A DNA stretch of 64,000 nucleotides from an uncultured Lachnospiraceae bacterium. Its GTDB lineage: Bacteria; Bacillota; Clostridia; Lachnospirales; Lachnospiraceae. Shown here piece by piece: positions 18,202-25,016 of the stretch. The notes beneath the pieces are model-generated. The model saw only the letters and a program-made list of their open reading frames with translations, was not told the origin of the DNA and searched no databases. How positions within the stretch are numbered: the first letter of the stretch is position 1; every line of letters starts with the position of its first letter. A program made the translations under genes and the position numbers. The stretch covers positions 1 to 64,000 of the forward strand of contig CACYMQ010000004.1 in assembly GCA_902775555.1 (NCBI GenBank), in the 5' to 3' direction.

Positions 18202-18561
18202 TTATTGCTGGGTGTCAGCTTGCGATTGCTTCCACTCTGCTATGTCTTGCATTAAGTCTTTCTGAATACCGTACTCTTGTGCAAGTGATAGAATCTTGCA
18301 GGCTGCCTGCAACCTTGCAAAGCTGTTTTCATCGTCTAACAGCGCAACCAGCGTTTCAACGCTCTTGTGTGCGCTTGCTGTAAGCTCTGTTAGAACGCTA
18401 TCAAGCACAGCTTTGCGGTATTCTGAAAGAAGCTGTTGAAAGTCTGCATCATTTACCCGTCTGCATACTTGTGCTTTCGTCATATGTAGCTCTTTTGCTA
18501 TCTGCGCTTGTGTTTTACCCGACAGACAGAGCGTTAAAAGGGTGGTGTTATCTATTTTCAT
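18202..18561 (-). CDS. HTH protein of the phBC6A51 / small-terminase-like type
   Basis: 119 aa. The N-terminal helix-turn-helix (LCLSGKTQAQIAKELHMTKAQVCRRV, residues ~11-36) and the following DADFQQLLSEYRKAVLDS...LTASAHKSVETLVALLDDENSFARLQAACKIL match the pattern of small HTH proteins found in phages and integrative elements, sometimes annotated as phBC6A51-type or terminase-small-subunit-like. DNA binding is likely; the target is unknown. RBS GGGAGAAG. Overlaps the upstream 100-aa gene by 14 nt. Confidence 0.7.
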   Translation of the reverse strand: MKIDNTTLLTLCLSGKTQAQIAKELHMTKAQVCRRVNDADFQQLLSEYRKAVLDSVLTELTASAHKSVETLVALLDDENSFARLQAACKILSLAQEYGIQKDLMQDIAEWKQSQADTQQ

Positions 18562-18850
18562 AGCTCTTCTCCCTTGATTTGTCTGTTATCTCTATGTCGG
18601 GGAAATCAAGCGCAAGCGCAGACAGAAACCATATATAATCATCGTCATATAGTCTGATTCTTTCAAGGTACGAATAACCGCTACTCTTTGAAAGGCTGAA
18701 AGAAATATCTGTTACAAGGTTTCCATGTGCGTTTCTAAATTTGTTGATTGTTGCACCGTCAACCGTAAAGTTTTGGTGTACGATTCTTGCTAAAAGCAAC
18801 ATATAGGCCACTTCGCTACGGTTCATTTTCTTTACTTCTGATAATCTCAT
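18548..18850 (-). CDS. element protein of unknown function, 100 aa
   Basis: 100 aa, not recognised. Mixed alpha/beta look with an aromatic middle (YSYLERIRLYDDDYIWFLSALALDFP). RBS AAAGGAG precedes the ATG. Overlaps the HTH gene, so the two are probably coupled in translation. A 118-bp gap containing the small hairpin ATTATC-ACTT-GATAAT separates it from the Rep-like gene. Confidence 0.55.
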   Translation of the reverse strand: MRLSEVKKMNRSEVAYMLLLARIVHQNFTVDGATINKFRNAHGNLVTDISFSLSKSSGYSYLERIRLYDDDYIWFLSALALDFPDIEITDKSREKSYENR

Positions 18851-18968
18851 AGTTTTCTATCTCCTTTGCTTGTTATACTAATATAATAAATCTCGTTTTC
18901 GGTTGCTGTTCAACACCCGAAAAACGTAGTATCTACAAGGGGTTACGGGTGATTATCACTTGATAATT

Positions 18969-19466
18969 TTAACCAAAAAAATCATGTGATTTTACATAAC
19001 CTTTAAAATCAAAATCACCGCCTGTTCGGGTGGTATCTGCTTGTTTGAAGCAATATGCCATTGTATTGTATGCGTGGATATCTCTACCCTTGCTTGTCAC
19101 TTTGCAAACAGATTTATGATACAGCTTATCTATGCTCTGCTTAATTGTATGCACCGTGCTATATGCGCTTGTATTAGCATTTCCGATAAACAGGTTGTGT
19201 ATATGTCCATCTACCTCTACACCCTGTACAATTTTATGCGGTCTACCTCTTTTTCCAGTATGGATCACCGTCTGTTTTGCTGTGGCGCTATCGGTTGTAC
19301 TATATACCGCAATCCAGCTTATACATTTCTTTTTGCAATAGTACCGGAATTTTTCGCGTAACACGAAATAATCATGCTTTGTCATGGGGGTTACATAGAT
19401 TTCAATACTGTAACAGTTTGAATCTAACCTGTAATAATCAAGTAAATCCTTTAGTCTGAATCTCAT
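18969..19466 (-). CDS. HUH-type Rep/relaxase-like protein
   Basis: 165 aa. Residues 88-90 form an HUH motif (GHIHNLFIG), and 138-141 give YxxK (AYCFKQAD), the spacing and order of rolling-circle replication initiators: metal-binding HUH, then the nicking tyrosine. The N-terminus (SNCYSIEIYVTPM) could be the first strand of the fold. No helicase domain, consistent with small plasmid or element Reps. It would nick one strand at an origin; the GT-rich repeats at 19748-19817 are a candidate site. RBS AAAGGATTAAG. The assignment rests on motif reading only. Confidence 0.55.
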   Translation of the reverse strand: MRFRLKDLLDYYRLDSNCYSIEIYVTPMTKHDYFVLREKFRYYCKKKCISWIAVYSTTDSATAKQTVIHTGKRGRPHKIVQGVEVDGHIHNLFIGNANTSAYSTVHTIKQSIDKLYHKSVCKVTSKGRDIHAYNTMAYCFKQADTTRTGGDFDFKGYVKSHDFFG

Positions 19467-19478
19467 AATCTTAATCCT

Positions 19479-19667
19479 TTACCTTAATGAAGTTGCGCTC
19501 TTGTTCGGTATCCATACTGAATCAAGAATCACTTTATCAACGAATTTCTGATTGCTGATTTTCACAACTGGAAAATCTGCTTGTTTGCATAACTTATAGG
19601 CGGTATTGATACCACAATGTAAGTATTGGGCAGTTTCCCTAACCGTCATAAGTCGGTTGTTAATCAT
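19479..19667 (-). CDS. excisionase-like HTH_17 protein
   Basis: 62 aa from the ATG at 19665-19667, which has AGGGGGTG upstream; a longer frame to 19709 lacks an RBS. Sequence MTVRETAQYLHCGINTAYKLCKQADFPVVKI is a MerR/Xis-type winged helix-turn-helix of the HTH_17 kind, common as recombination directionality factor in small integrative elements. It heads the leftward module, 12 nt before the Rep-like gene. Inference: it controls excision by the large serine recombinase and may regulate the operon. Confidence 0.75.
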   Translation of the reverse strand: MINNRLMTVRETAQYLHCGINTAYKLCKQADFPVVKISNQKFVDKVILDSVWIPNKSATSLR

Positions 19668-19724
19668 ATTTTCACCCCCTCTCACTAAAAATAAAAAACA
19701 CGTCTGCATTCAAATATTTCTTCG

Positions 19725-19830
19725 CTCTTTGACGTGTTTTGTCGGTTTTGGTCGTTTTTCTTTTGGGGTGGTTTTGCTTTTGGGTGGTGTTGGTCGTTTT
19801 GGTCGGTTGGTCGTTTTGGGTGATTATTCG
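19725..19830. repeat. GT-rich region with three TTGGTCGTTTT repeats, candidate origin
   Basis: Exact 11-mers TTGGTCGTTTT at 19748-19758, 19790-19800 and 19807-19817, with further partial copies, in a tract with almost no A or C on the plus strand. Iteron-like, next to the HUH and HTH genes. The rest of 19668-20131 holds paired TCGAAATTATG / TCGAAATAATG (19861, 19877), a TTGTTA/TAACAA palindrome near 19913 and a G-run tract near 19965. No convincing gene is seen there. Confidence 0.5.
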
Positions 19831-20131
19831 TGAAAAGTATTGATGAATAAGAAATGCTCTTCGAAATTATGTTAACTCGAAATAATGGGGTTGTCAACAG
19901 GCGGTCAGAGTATTGTTAAACATTCTAACAACATTTAGTATTTTACCCTGTACCATTTTTAAGCGGGTGGGGGGTAGGGGGTAACTTCTCGACTTCATAG
20001 CTTACACTCTGATTATCAGCAGAGAGCGGAGCAGTAGTATTCTATCTATCAACTTGAAAAATAGAGTATACCCTAAATTGCACATTTAGGATTACGAAAA
20101 AGATGAAAAATAGAGTTAGAATTCGCATTTT

Positions 20132-20146
20132 TTTACATAATGTAAA
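20132..20146. promoter_or_regulatory. palindrome upstream of the recombinase promoter
   Basis: TTTACAT-A-ATGTAAA, perfect 7-bp arms around one base, 8 bp upstream of the -35 at 20155. A candidate operator for the recombinase pair. Confidence 0.5.
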
Positions 20147-20154
20147 CAAAGTCC

Positions 20155-20183
20155 TAGACTTTATATTTCAATTCTGATATAAT
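20155..20183 (+). promoter_or_regulatory. promoter of the serine recombinase pair
   Basis: -35 TAGACT (20155-20160), 17-bp spacer, extended -10 TGATATAAT (TATAAT 20178-20183). Confidence 0.65.
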
Positions 20184-20235
20184 GTAATTGAGCAACACTT
20201 ATATCTAAATCAGAATAGAAAGGTGGTAAGTACAT

Positions 20236-20832
20236 ATGACAAAGAAGAGAATAGCAGAGAAGAGCAACGGAAAGAATATAGCTTATGTTAGAGTAAGTAC
20301 AGCAGAGCAGAACGAGGCAAGACAGACAGAAGCACTCCAGAAGCATGATATTGATAAGTGGTTTATTGAGAAAGTAAGCGGTAAAGACACCAACCGTCCG
20401 CAGTTACAGAAAATGCTTGAATATGTGAGAGAGGGTGACACGGTTTATATTCACGATTTAAGCAGACTTGCACGAAGCACAAAGGATTTACTTGAAATCA
20501 CAGAACAGTTGCAGAAAAAGGGTGTTGAGCTTGTCAGCAACAAAGAAAGCATTGATACAAGTACAGCAACAGGAAAGTTAATGCTTACCATGATTGGAGC
20601 TATTGCAGAATTTGAACGTGCAAATCTACTTGAAAGACAACGAGAGGGTATAGCGATAGCAAAGGCAAAGGGTATGTACAAAGGCAGAAAAGCAATCAAA
20701 ATTGATAAACAAACATTCATGGGAGAATATGAGAGATACCAAAGACGTGAGATAAACAAGGGTGAGCTTGCAAAGATTTTTGAAATCAGCAGACCGACAC
20801 TTGATAAACTGATTGCTGAATATATAGGATAA
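20236..20832 (+). CDS. small serine recombinase (resolvase/invertase family)
   Basis: 198 aa. Catalytic Ser21 lies in AYVRVSTAEQN; also GKDTNRPQLQKMLEYVREGDT, HDLSRLARSTKDLLEI, ATGKLMLTMIGAIAEFER and LLERQREGIAIAKAKG, the full resolvase catalytic core and E-helix. A C-terminal HTH (INKGELAKIFEISRPTLDKLI) follows. Typical length for Tn3-type resolvases or invertases. First of two rightward genes; the large recombinase starts 27 nt downstream. Possible jobs are multimer resolution, inversion or helping the integrase; none can be chosen from sequence. RBS AAAGGTGG. Confidence 0.93.
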   Translation: MTKKRIAEKSNGKNIAYVRVSTAEQNEARQTEALQKHDIDKWFIEKVSGKDTNRPQLQKMLEYVREGDTVYIHDLSRLARSTKDLLEITEQLQKKGVELVSNKESIDTSTATGKLMLTMIGAIAEFERANLLERQREGIAIAKAKGMYKGRKAIKIDKQTFMGEYERYQRREINKGELAKIFEISRPTLDKLIAEYIG

Positions 20833-20858
20833 CCCTTGACAGGGTAGAAAGGGACATT

Positions 20859-22652
20859 ATGAAGACTTCTAAATATAACAATCGTTTAGCGGTTGCATAC
20901 TGTCGTGTGAGTACCGACCATGAAGAGCAAATGCGTAGTATTCAAGAACAACAGGCACAATGGCTTGAAAAATTCAGTGAAACAGGGGTTAAAAATGCTC
21001 AAGTTGGTTTATTGTGTCATAGAGAAGTAACCCGTATCAGAGAAGACGGAAAGCCTGTAAAGGGTAAGTTGGTTACATTAGAGCGCAAAGACGGGTTATA
21101 TATTGATGAGGGTATCAGCGGAAAATCTGTTCATAATCGAAAAGCATTCCAGCGAATGATTGAAGACGCTATGCTGAAGAAGTTTGATATGATTTATGTT
21201 GAGGATGTCAGCAGATTTAGCAGAAGCATGGAGGATGGTTACACCGTTATCAAGAATCTGCGTGATATTGGGGTAGGTGTCTATTTTCGCAAAGAGGGAT
21301 GGGACAGTTTAGACTTATCGAAAGACTTTGAATTACAGTTGCGATTAAGTATTGCGCAAGAAGAGAACCGAAGCAAGAGCGCACGGATAAAATGGTCGTT
21401 GGACAGGCTACGTCAAAAAGGTGGTTGGTCAAGTACACCGCCCTATGGTTATGATAAGGTAAGCGGTTACTTGCAGATTAACACCGTAGAAGCTGAATAT
21501 GTAAAAAAAGTCTTTCATTGGTTTGTAGATGAACAATGGGGACAGGGTAAAATTGCCCGTAAACTGAATGAAATAAATGCACCGACAAAGCGAGGCGGTG
21601 CATGGAGAGATAGACAGATACAAAGAATATTGAGAAATGAAATCTATACGGGTAAACAGGTTACGCACCGTGTAGAATCGTATGATATTACACGACATAC
21701 AAGCAAGAAAATTGATCCTAATGAATGGGTTATAACTCCGAATGAAGAATTACGAATCATTCCAGATGATTTGTTTGCTATTGCTCAAATTGAATATGAT
21801 AGACACAGCGAATTATACAGCAGAGGGGCAAGGCAAAGTAGCGAACAGTTACTATCAGGATTATTGTATTGTGCACACTGCGGAAGCTGTTTTAGTCGTA
21901 AAAAGCGGAATCATTGGGTGAAAAAAGATGGTACTGTCACAGATAAAGGCTATATATGGTCTTGTCATAATTACGATGTATATGGTGGCCCAAACAAAGT
22001 AGGCGGTCTGTGTAGCGGTGAGAGAATACAGGTTATAGAAAATGATTGTATTAAAGCTATTCAGTACGAAATCAAAGGGTTACAGAATGAGCTAACGACA
22101 AATAATGCCGATATTTTTTTCAAAATTTACATGAAAGAAAAGTTCAAGGATATCGAAACAAAAGACCGTAACGAGTTAGTAGCGAAGAGCGAAGCATTGA
22201 AAGGTGAAATGCGACAGTTACGACAGGATAAACGTGATAATCTGATAGATGAAGACTTATACAAAGAACAAATGGCAGAGTTGAACAGGGAAATAAACGA
22301 AGTCACAGCAGATATATCAAGGGTTGACCGTGTACTTGAAGAGCGTAGGCACATAATAAGACTTTATGAAGAGTACAAGAAGACCGTACAAGAGGTAGAC
22401 GTTGATAATCTAACAAATGCAATTCTGAAAAAGCTATTCTTCAAGATTTTTGTATCATACAAAAAAGATGGCAGCGGGACTAAAACCCCAACACTTCGAT
22501 TTGTATATAAATTTTTGGATAGTACAAATGATGAGATTATTTCAAGCCATTATGGTGAATCAGATGTAAACTTGAATATCTTCCAAAGTCTGTACAAGTA
22601 CAAAACAGACGAAGAATTTGAAAAGCAAATAGCAGAAACGGGAACGAAATAG
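20859..22652 (+). CDS. large serine recombinase (site-specific integrase)
   Basis: 597 aa. N-terminal resolvase domain with Ser18 (AYCRVSTDHEEQ), DEGISGKSVHNRKAFQRM and VEDVSRFSRSMEDGY. A recombinase domain (residues ~190-290) follows, then a zinc ribbon (YCAHCGSCFSRKK...WSCHN...GGLCSGERI) and a coiled-coil insertion rich in Lys/Glu (~430-500). This layout is that of TndX/phiC31-type integrases that join attP and attB with a 2-bp core. It ends 37 nt before the right attachment core, the usual place. Inferred target: the conserved HNIPEG codons of a chromosomal ZIP gene. RBS AGAAAGGG. Confidence 0.95.
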   Translation: MKTSKYNNRLAVAYCRVSTDHEEQMRSIQEQQAQWLEKFSETGVKNAQVGLLCHREVTRIREDGKPVKGKLVTLERKDGLYIDEGISGKSVHNRKAFQRMIEDAMLKKFDMIYVEDVSRFSRSMEDGYTVIKNLRDIGVGVYFRKEGWDSLDLSKDFELQLRLSIAQEENRSKSARIKWSLDRLRQKGGWSSTPPYGYDKVSGYLQINTVEAEYVKKVFHWFVDEQWGQGKIARKLNEINAPTKRGGAWRDRQIQRILRNEIYTGKQVTHRVESYDITRHTSKKIDPNEWVITPNEELRIIPDDLFAIAQIEYDRHSELYSRGARQSSEQLLSGLLYCAHCGSCFSRKKRNHWVKKDGTVTDKGYIWSCHNYDVYGGPNKVGGLCSGERIQVIENDCIKAIQYEIKGLQNELTTNNADIFFKIYMKEKFKDIETKDRNELVAKSEALKGEMRQLRQDKRDNLIDEDLYKEQMAELNREINEVTADISRVDRVLEERRHIIRLYEEYKKTVQEVDVDNLTNAILKKLFFKIFVSYKKDGSGTKTPTLRFVYKFLDSTNDEIISSHYGESDVNLNIFQSLYKYKTDEEFEKQIAETGTK

Positions 22653-22660
22653 AGTTATGT

Positions 22661-22690
22661 AAACTATGACTTTTAGCGCAACATTGCAGA
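22661..22690. mobile_element. attR of the integrated element
   Basis: Arm AAACTATGACTTTT (22661-22674), 14 nt, then GA (22689-22690). Joined to the left inner arm it makes a symmetric attP with 14 nt on each side of GA and inverted 14-mers outside (one mismatch). Confidence 0.8.
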
Positions 22691-23099
22691 AGGAATGGCA
22701 GTCGGCGTGGTATATGCGGGATTTGCAGCGGGAAATGCATCGATCTCCGCCGGTGCCGCATTTGCACTGGCATTGGGTATCGCCATCCAGAACTTTCCCG
22801 AGGGTGCCATCATTTCCATGCCTCTCTCGGCGGAGGGGAGGAGTAAGGGGCGCGCCTTCCTGGCAGGAGTTCTATCCGGAGCGGTAGAGCCGGTCGGAGC
22901 GCTTCTTACGATCCTGGCGGCGGGACTGGTGATTCCGGCGATGCCGTACCTGCTGAGCTTTGCAGCGGGGGCCATGATGTATGTAGTGGTAGAAGAACTG
23001 ATCCCGGAAATGTCCGCGGGAGAGCATTCGAATATCGGTGTTGTGATGTTTGCTCTCGGATTTACGGTGATGATGGCTTTGGATGTGGCGCTGGGATGA
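22691..23099 (+). pseudogene. ZIP-family metal transporter, 3' half
   Basis: Encodes the rest of the split transporter: GMAVGVVYAGFAAGNASISAGAAFALALGIAIQNFPEGAIISMPLSAEG, with the second metal-site HNxPEG-like copy (QNFPEG), then three to four more helices ending VMMALDVALG. The frame continues back into the element as NIAEG, so the element's own arm mimics the ZIP codons. As integrated it has no native start; an in-frame ATG at 22695 has no good RBS. With 16558-16931 it restores a 260-aa protein. Confidence 0.92.
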
Positions 23100-23152
23100 A
23101 GAAGGAGCCTTCGTGATCCTTCATGAATCTTCTTCGGAACGAGAACTATCCC

Positions 23153-23180
23153 TTGACATTTGAAAAAATACTGTTATAAT
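23153..23180 (+). promoter_or_regulatory. promoter of glutathione peroxidase gene
   Basis: -35 TTGACA (23153-23158), 16-bp spacer, -10 TATAAT (23175-23180). Confidence 0.85.
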
Positions 23181-23194
23181 GATTGTACACAATC
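23174..23194. promoter_or_regulatory. PerR-like box overlapping the -10
   Basis: TTATAATGATTGTAC (23174-23188) matches the PerR box TTATAATNATTATAA at 12 of 14 defined positions and covers the -10. Overlapping it is a perfect palindrome GATTGT-AC-ACAATC (23181-23194). Repression lifted by peroxide is the natural reading. Confidence 0.6.
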
Positions 23195-23287
23195 AAATAG
23201 AACGCAATACAATGACGAAACAAACGAAACAGGAATGACAGAAAGACAAAATAATAAAAAAAGTGTATAATGAAGGAGGACGAAAAA

Positions 23288-23833
23288 ATGGCAAATGTAT
23301 ATGATTTCAAGGTAAAGGACAGAAAAGGAAATGAAGTAAGTCTCGGCGATTATGCCGGAAAGGTGCTTCTGATCGTAAATACCGCAACGGGCTGCGGTTT
23401 TACACCTCATTATGATCCGCTGGAGGCGATGTATAAGGAATTCAGGGACAGAGGCTTCGAGATCCTCGATTTCCCGTGTAATCAGTTCGCAAATCAGGCA
23501 CCCGGAAGTGAGGATGAGATCCATGAGTTTTGCACCATGAAGTTCGGTACGGAGTTCCCGCAGTTTGCAAAGATCGAAGTGAACGGGGACGGAGCGGATC
23601 CGCTGTTCGCATATCTTGCTTCGGTGAAACCCTTCAACGGTTTCGGTAAGGGGATCAAGAATGCGGCCCTGAACAAATTTGCCGCAAAGAATAATAAGAT
23701 ATATGGCGACAAGACCTACATCGGATGGAATTTCACCAAGTTCCTGGTAGACAGGGAGGGCAATGTCCTTCAGAGATTTGAGCCTACCGAGGATATGAAG
23801 GACGTAAAGAAGGCAGTAGAAGCCTGCCTGTAA
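23288..23833 (+). CDS. glutathione peroxidase family protein (Cys type)
   Basis: 181 aa thioredoxin-fold peroxidase. NTATGCGFTPHYDPLEAM holds the catalytic position as Cys (no UGA/Sec); FPCNQFANQAPGS and WNFTKFLVDREGNV provide the Gln/Trp/Asn partners. The start at 23288 follows AAGGAGG; an upstream in-frame ATG at 23270 overlaps the RBS and is unlikely. Bacterial Cys-GPx proteins generally use thioredoxin, so the substrate is probably organic or hydrogen peroxide with thioredoxin as donor. Control by a PerR-like site fits a peroxide-defence role in an anaerobe. Confidence 0.94.
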   Translation: MANVYDFKVKDRKGNEVSLGDYAGKVLLIVNTATGCGFTPHYDPLEAMYKEFRDRGFEILDFPCNQFANQAPGSEDEIHEFCTMKFGTEFPQFAKIEVNGDGADPLFAYLASVKPFNGFGKGIKNAALNKFAAKNNKIYGDKTYIGWNFTKFLVDREGNVLQRFEPTEDMKDVKKAVEACL

Positions 23834-23840
23834 CGGCCCG

Positions 23841-23873
23841 TTGTCATTCTGAGCGAAGCGAAGAATCTTAAAA
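23841..23873 (+). repeat. dispersed palindromic repeat, single arm
   Basis: TTGTCATTCTGAGCGAAGCG followed by AAGAATCTTA, in the 50-bp gap between the peroxidase and CDF genes. It immediately abuts the RBS of the latter. Confidence 0.85.
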
Positions 23874-23883
23874 GAGGAAACCT

Positions 23884-25011
23884 ATGGAAAGAGAGATCAG
23901 TCGGGACAAAAAGATCATACGTACGAGCATCATCGGTATCCTGGCAAATGGATTCCTCGCGGCCTTCAAAGCGGTTGTGGGCCTGATGTCTCACTCCATA
24001 GCCATCGTTATGGATGCGGTCAATAATCTTTCCGATGCAGCCAGCTCCGTCATAACCATCGTGGGGACGAAGCTGGCGGGAAAGACACCGGACAGGAAGC
24101 ATCCCTTCGGTTACGGAAGGATCGAATATCTTTCTGCGATGCTCATTTCCATGCTGGTTCTGTATGCCGGTGTTACCGCATTTGTGGAATCGGTGAAGAA
24201 GATCATAGAACCGGATACGCCCGACTACAGCACGGCTTCCCTGATCATTGTCGCGGTTGCGGTCGTGGTCAAGATCATTCTCGGACGATATGTTAAGAGT
24301 GTCGGAAAGGCAGTGAACTCGGATTCTTTAGTGAATTCCGGTGAGGATGCGATGCTGGATTCCGTGATTTCCGCATCTACGCTTGTGGCGGCCGGTATCT
24401 ATCTGATCTTTGATGTATCGCTGGAGGCATGGCTGGGTGCCATCATCGCTCTGGTGATCATCAAATCCGGATTGGAAATGCTGACGGATACCCTGTCCAA
24501 GATCCTTGGAGAGAGAGTCGATGCATCTCTTGCGAGAGAACTGAAGGCTACGGTCATCAGCTTCCCGGAGGTACAGGGAGCCTATGATCTGGTGCTGCAC
24601 AATTACGGACCGGATTCCTATAACGGATCGGTTCATATCGAGGTCCCGGATACGCTGTCTGCAGATGATTTGGATAAACTGCTTCGAAAGATCCAGATCG
24701 AGGTCTTTCAGAAACACCGTGTGATCCTCACCGCCATCGGCGTATACTCCTACAATACCAGGGATCCCGAAGCGGTGGAGATGCGAAAGAGGGTTTCACA
24801 GCTTGTAAATGCGGAACCGCATGTCCTGCAGATGCATGGCTTCTATCTGGATAAGGCGGAACACAGCATACGTTTTAATATCGTTGTCAGCTTTGATGCT
24901 GAGGACAGAAATGAAGTGTACCGGAGGGTTCTGGAGAAGGTTCAGAGTGAATATCCGGATCATACGCTTCAGGTCGCCATGGATACGGATTTCAGCGAGG
25001 AAGGAGCATAG
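23884..25011 (+). CDS. cation diffusion facilitator (CDF) family efflux protein
   Basis: 375 aa. Six membrane helices in residues ~15-210 with the CDF signature SHSIAIVMDAVNNLSDAASS, the HPFGYGRIEYLSAM loop and the second metal-site helix (NSGEDAMLDSVISA). A cytoplasmic ferredoxin-like domain (VQGAYDLVLHNYGPDSYNGSVHIEVPD) and a further C-terminal domain follow. It exports Zn, Mn or Fe by proton exchange; metal choice is not readable here. RBS AGAGGAAA. Two genes of opposite metal direction (ZIP import, CDF export) lie within 1 kb. Confidence 0.93.
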   Translation: MEREISRDKKIIRTSIIGILANGFLAAFKAVVGLMSHSIAIVMDAVNNLSDAASSVITIVGTKLAGKTPDRKHPFGYGRIEYLSAMLISMLVLYAGVTAFVESVKKIIEPDTPDYSTASLIIVAVAVVVKIILGRYVKSVGKAVNSDSLVNSGEDAMLDSVISASTLVAAGIYLIFDVSLEAWLGAIIALVIIKSGLEMLTDTLSKILGERVDASLARELKATVISFPEVQGAYDLVLHNYGPDSYNGSVHIEVPDTLSADDLDKLLRKIQIEVFQKHRVILTAIGVYSYNTRDPEAVEMRKRVSQLVNAEPHVLQMHGFYLDKAEHSIRFNIVVSFDAEDRNEVYRRVLEKVQSEYPDHTLQVAMDTDFSEEGA

Positions 25012-25016
25012 CGCCC

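Larger units (their letters stand above)
16932..22690. mobile_element. 5,759-bp serine-integrase element inserted in zip
   Basis: Bounded by the split zip gene. It is visibly AT-richer than the flanks. Contents: a leftward six-gene module (xis-like HTH, HUH Rep-like protein, four small ORFs), a GT-rich repeat region, and a rightward pair of serine recombinases ending next to attR. No conjugation machinery, no obvious cargo and no capsid genes are seen, so it is best described as a small integrative element, perhaps mobilisable or a plasmid-like replicon. Excision would leave one GA and a functional zip. Boundaries are inferred from frame restoration and attP symmetry. Confidence 0.88.

Noticed and set aside
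19685..19897. 70-aa minus-strand frame across the GT-rich repeats
   Set aside because: Composition follows the DNA repeats (Asn/Gln/Lys/Pro), no RBS, no resemblance to proteins.
16932..22690. Prophage
   Set aside because: No capsid, portal, tail or lysis genes and too small; only recombinases, an HTH set and a Rep-like gene.
23288..23833. Selenocysteine glutathione peroxidase
   Set aside because: The catalytic codon is TGC (Cys); no in-frame TGA.
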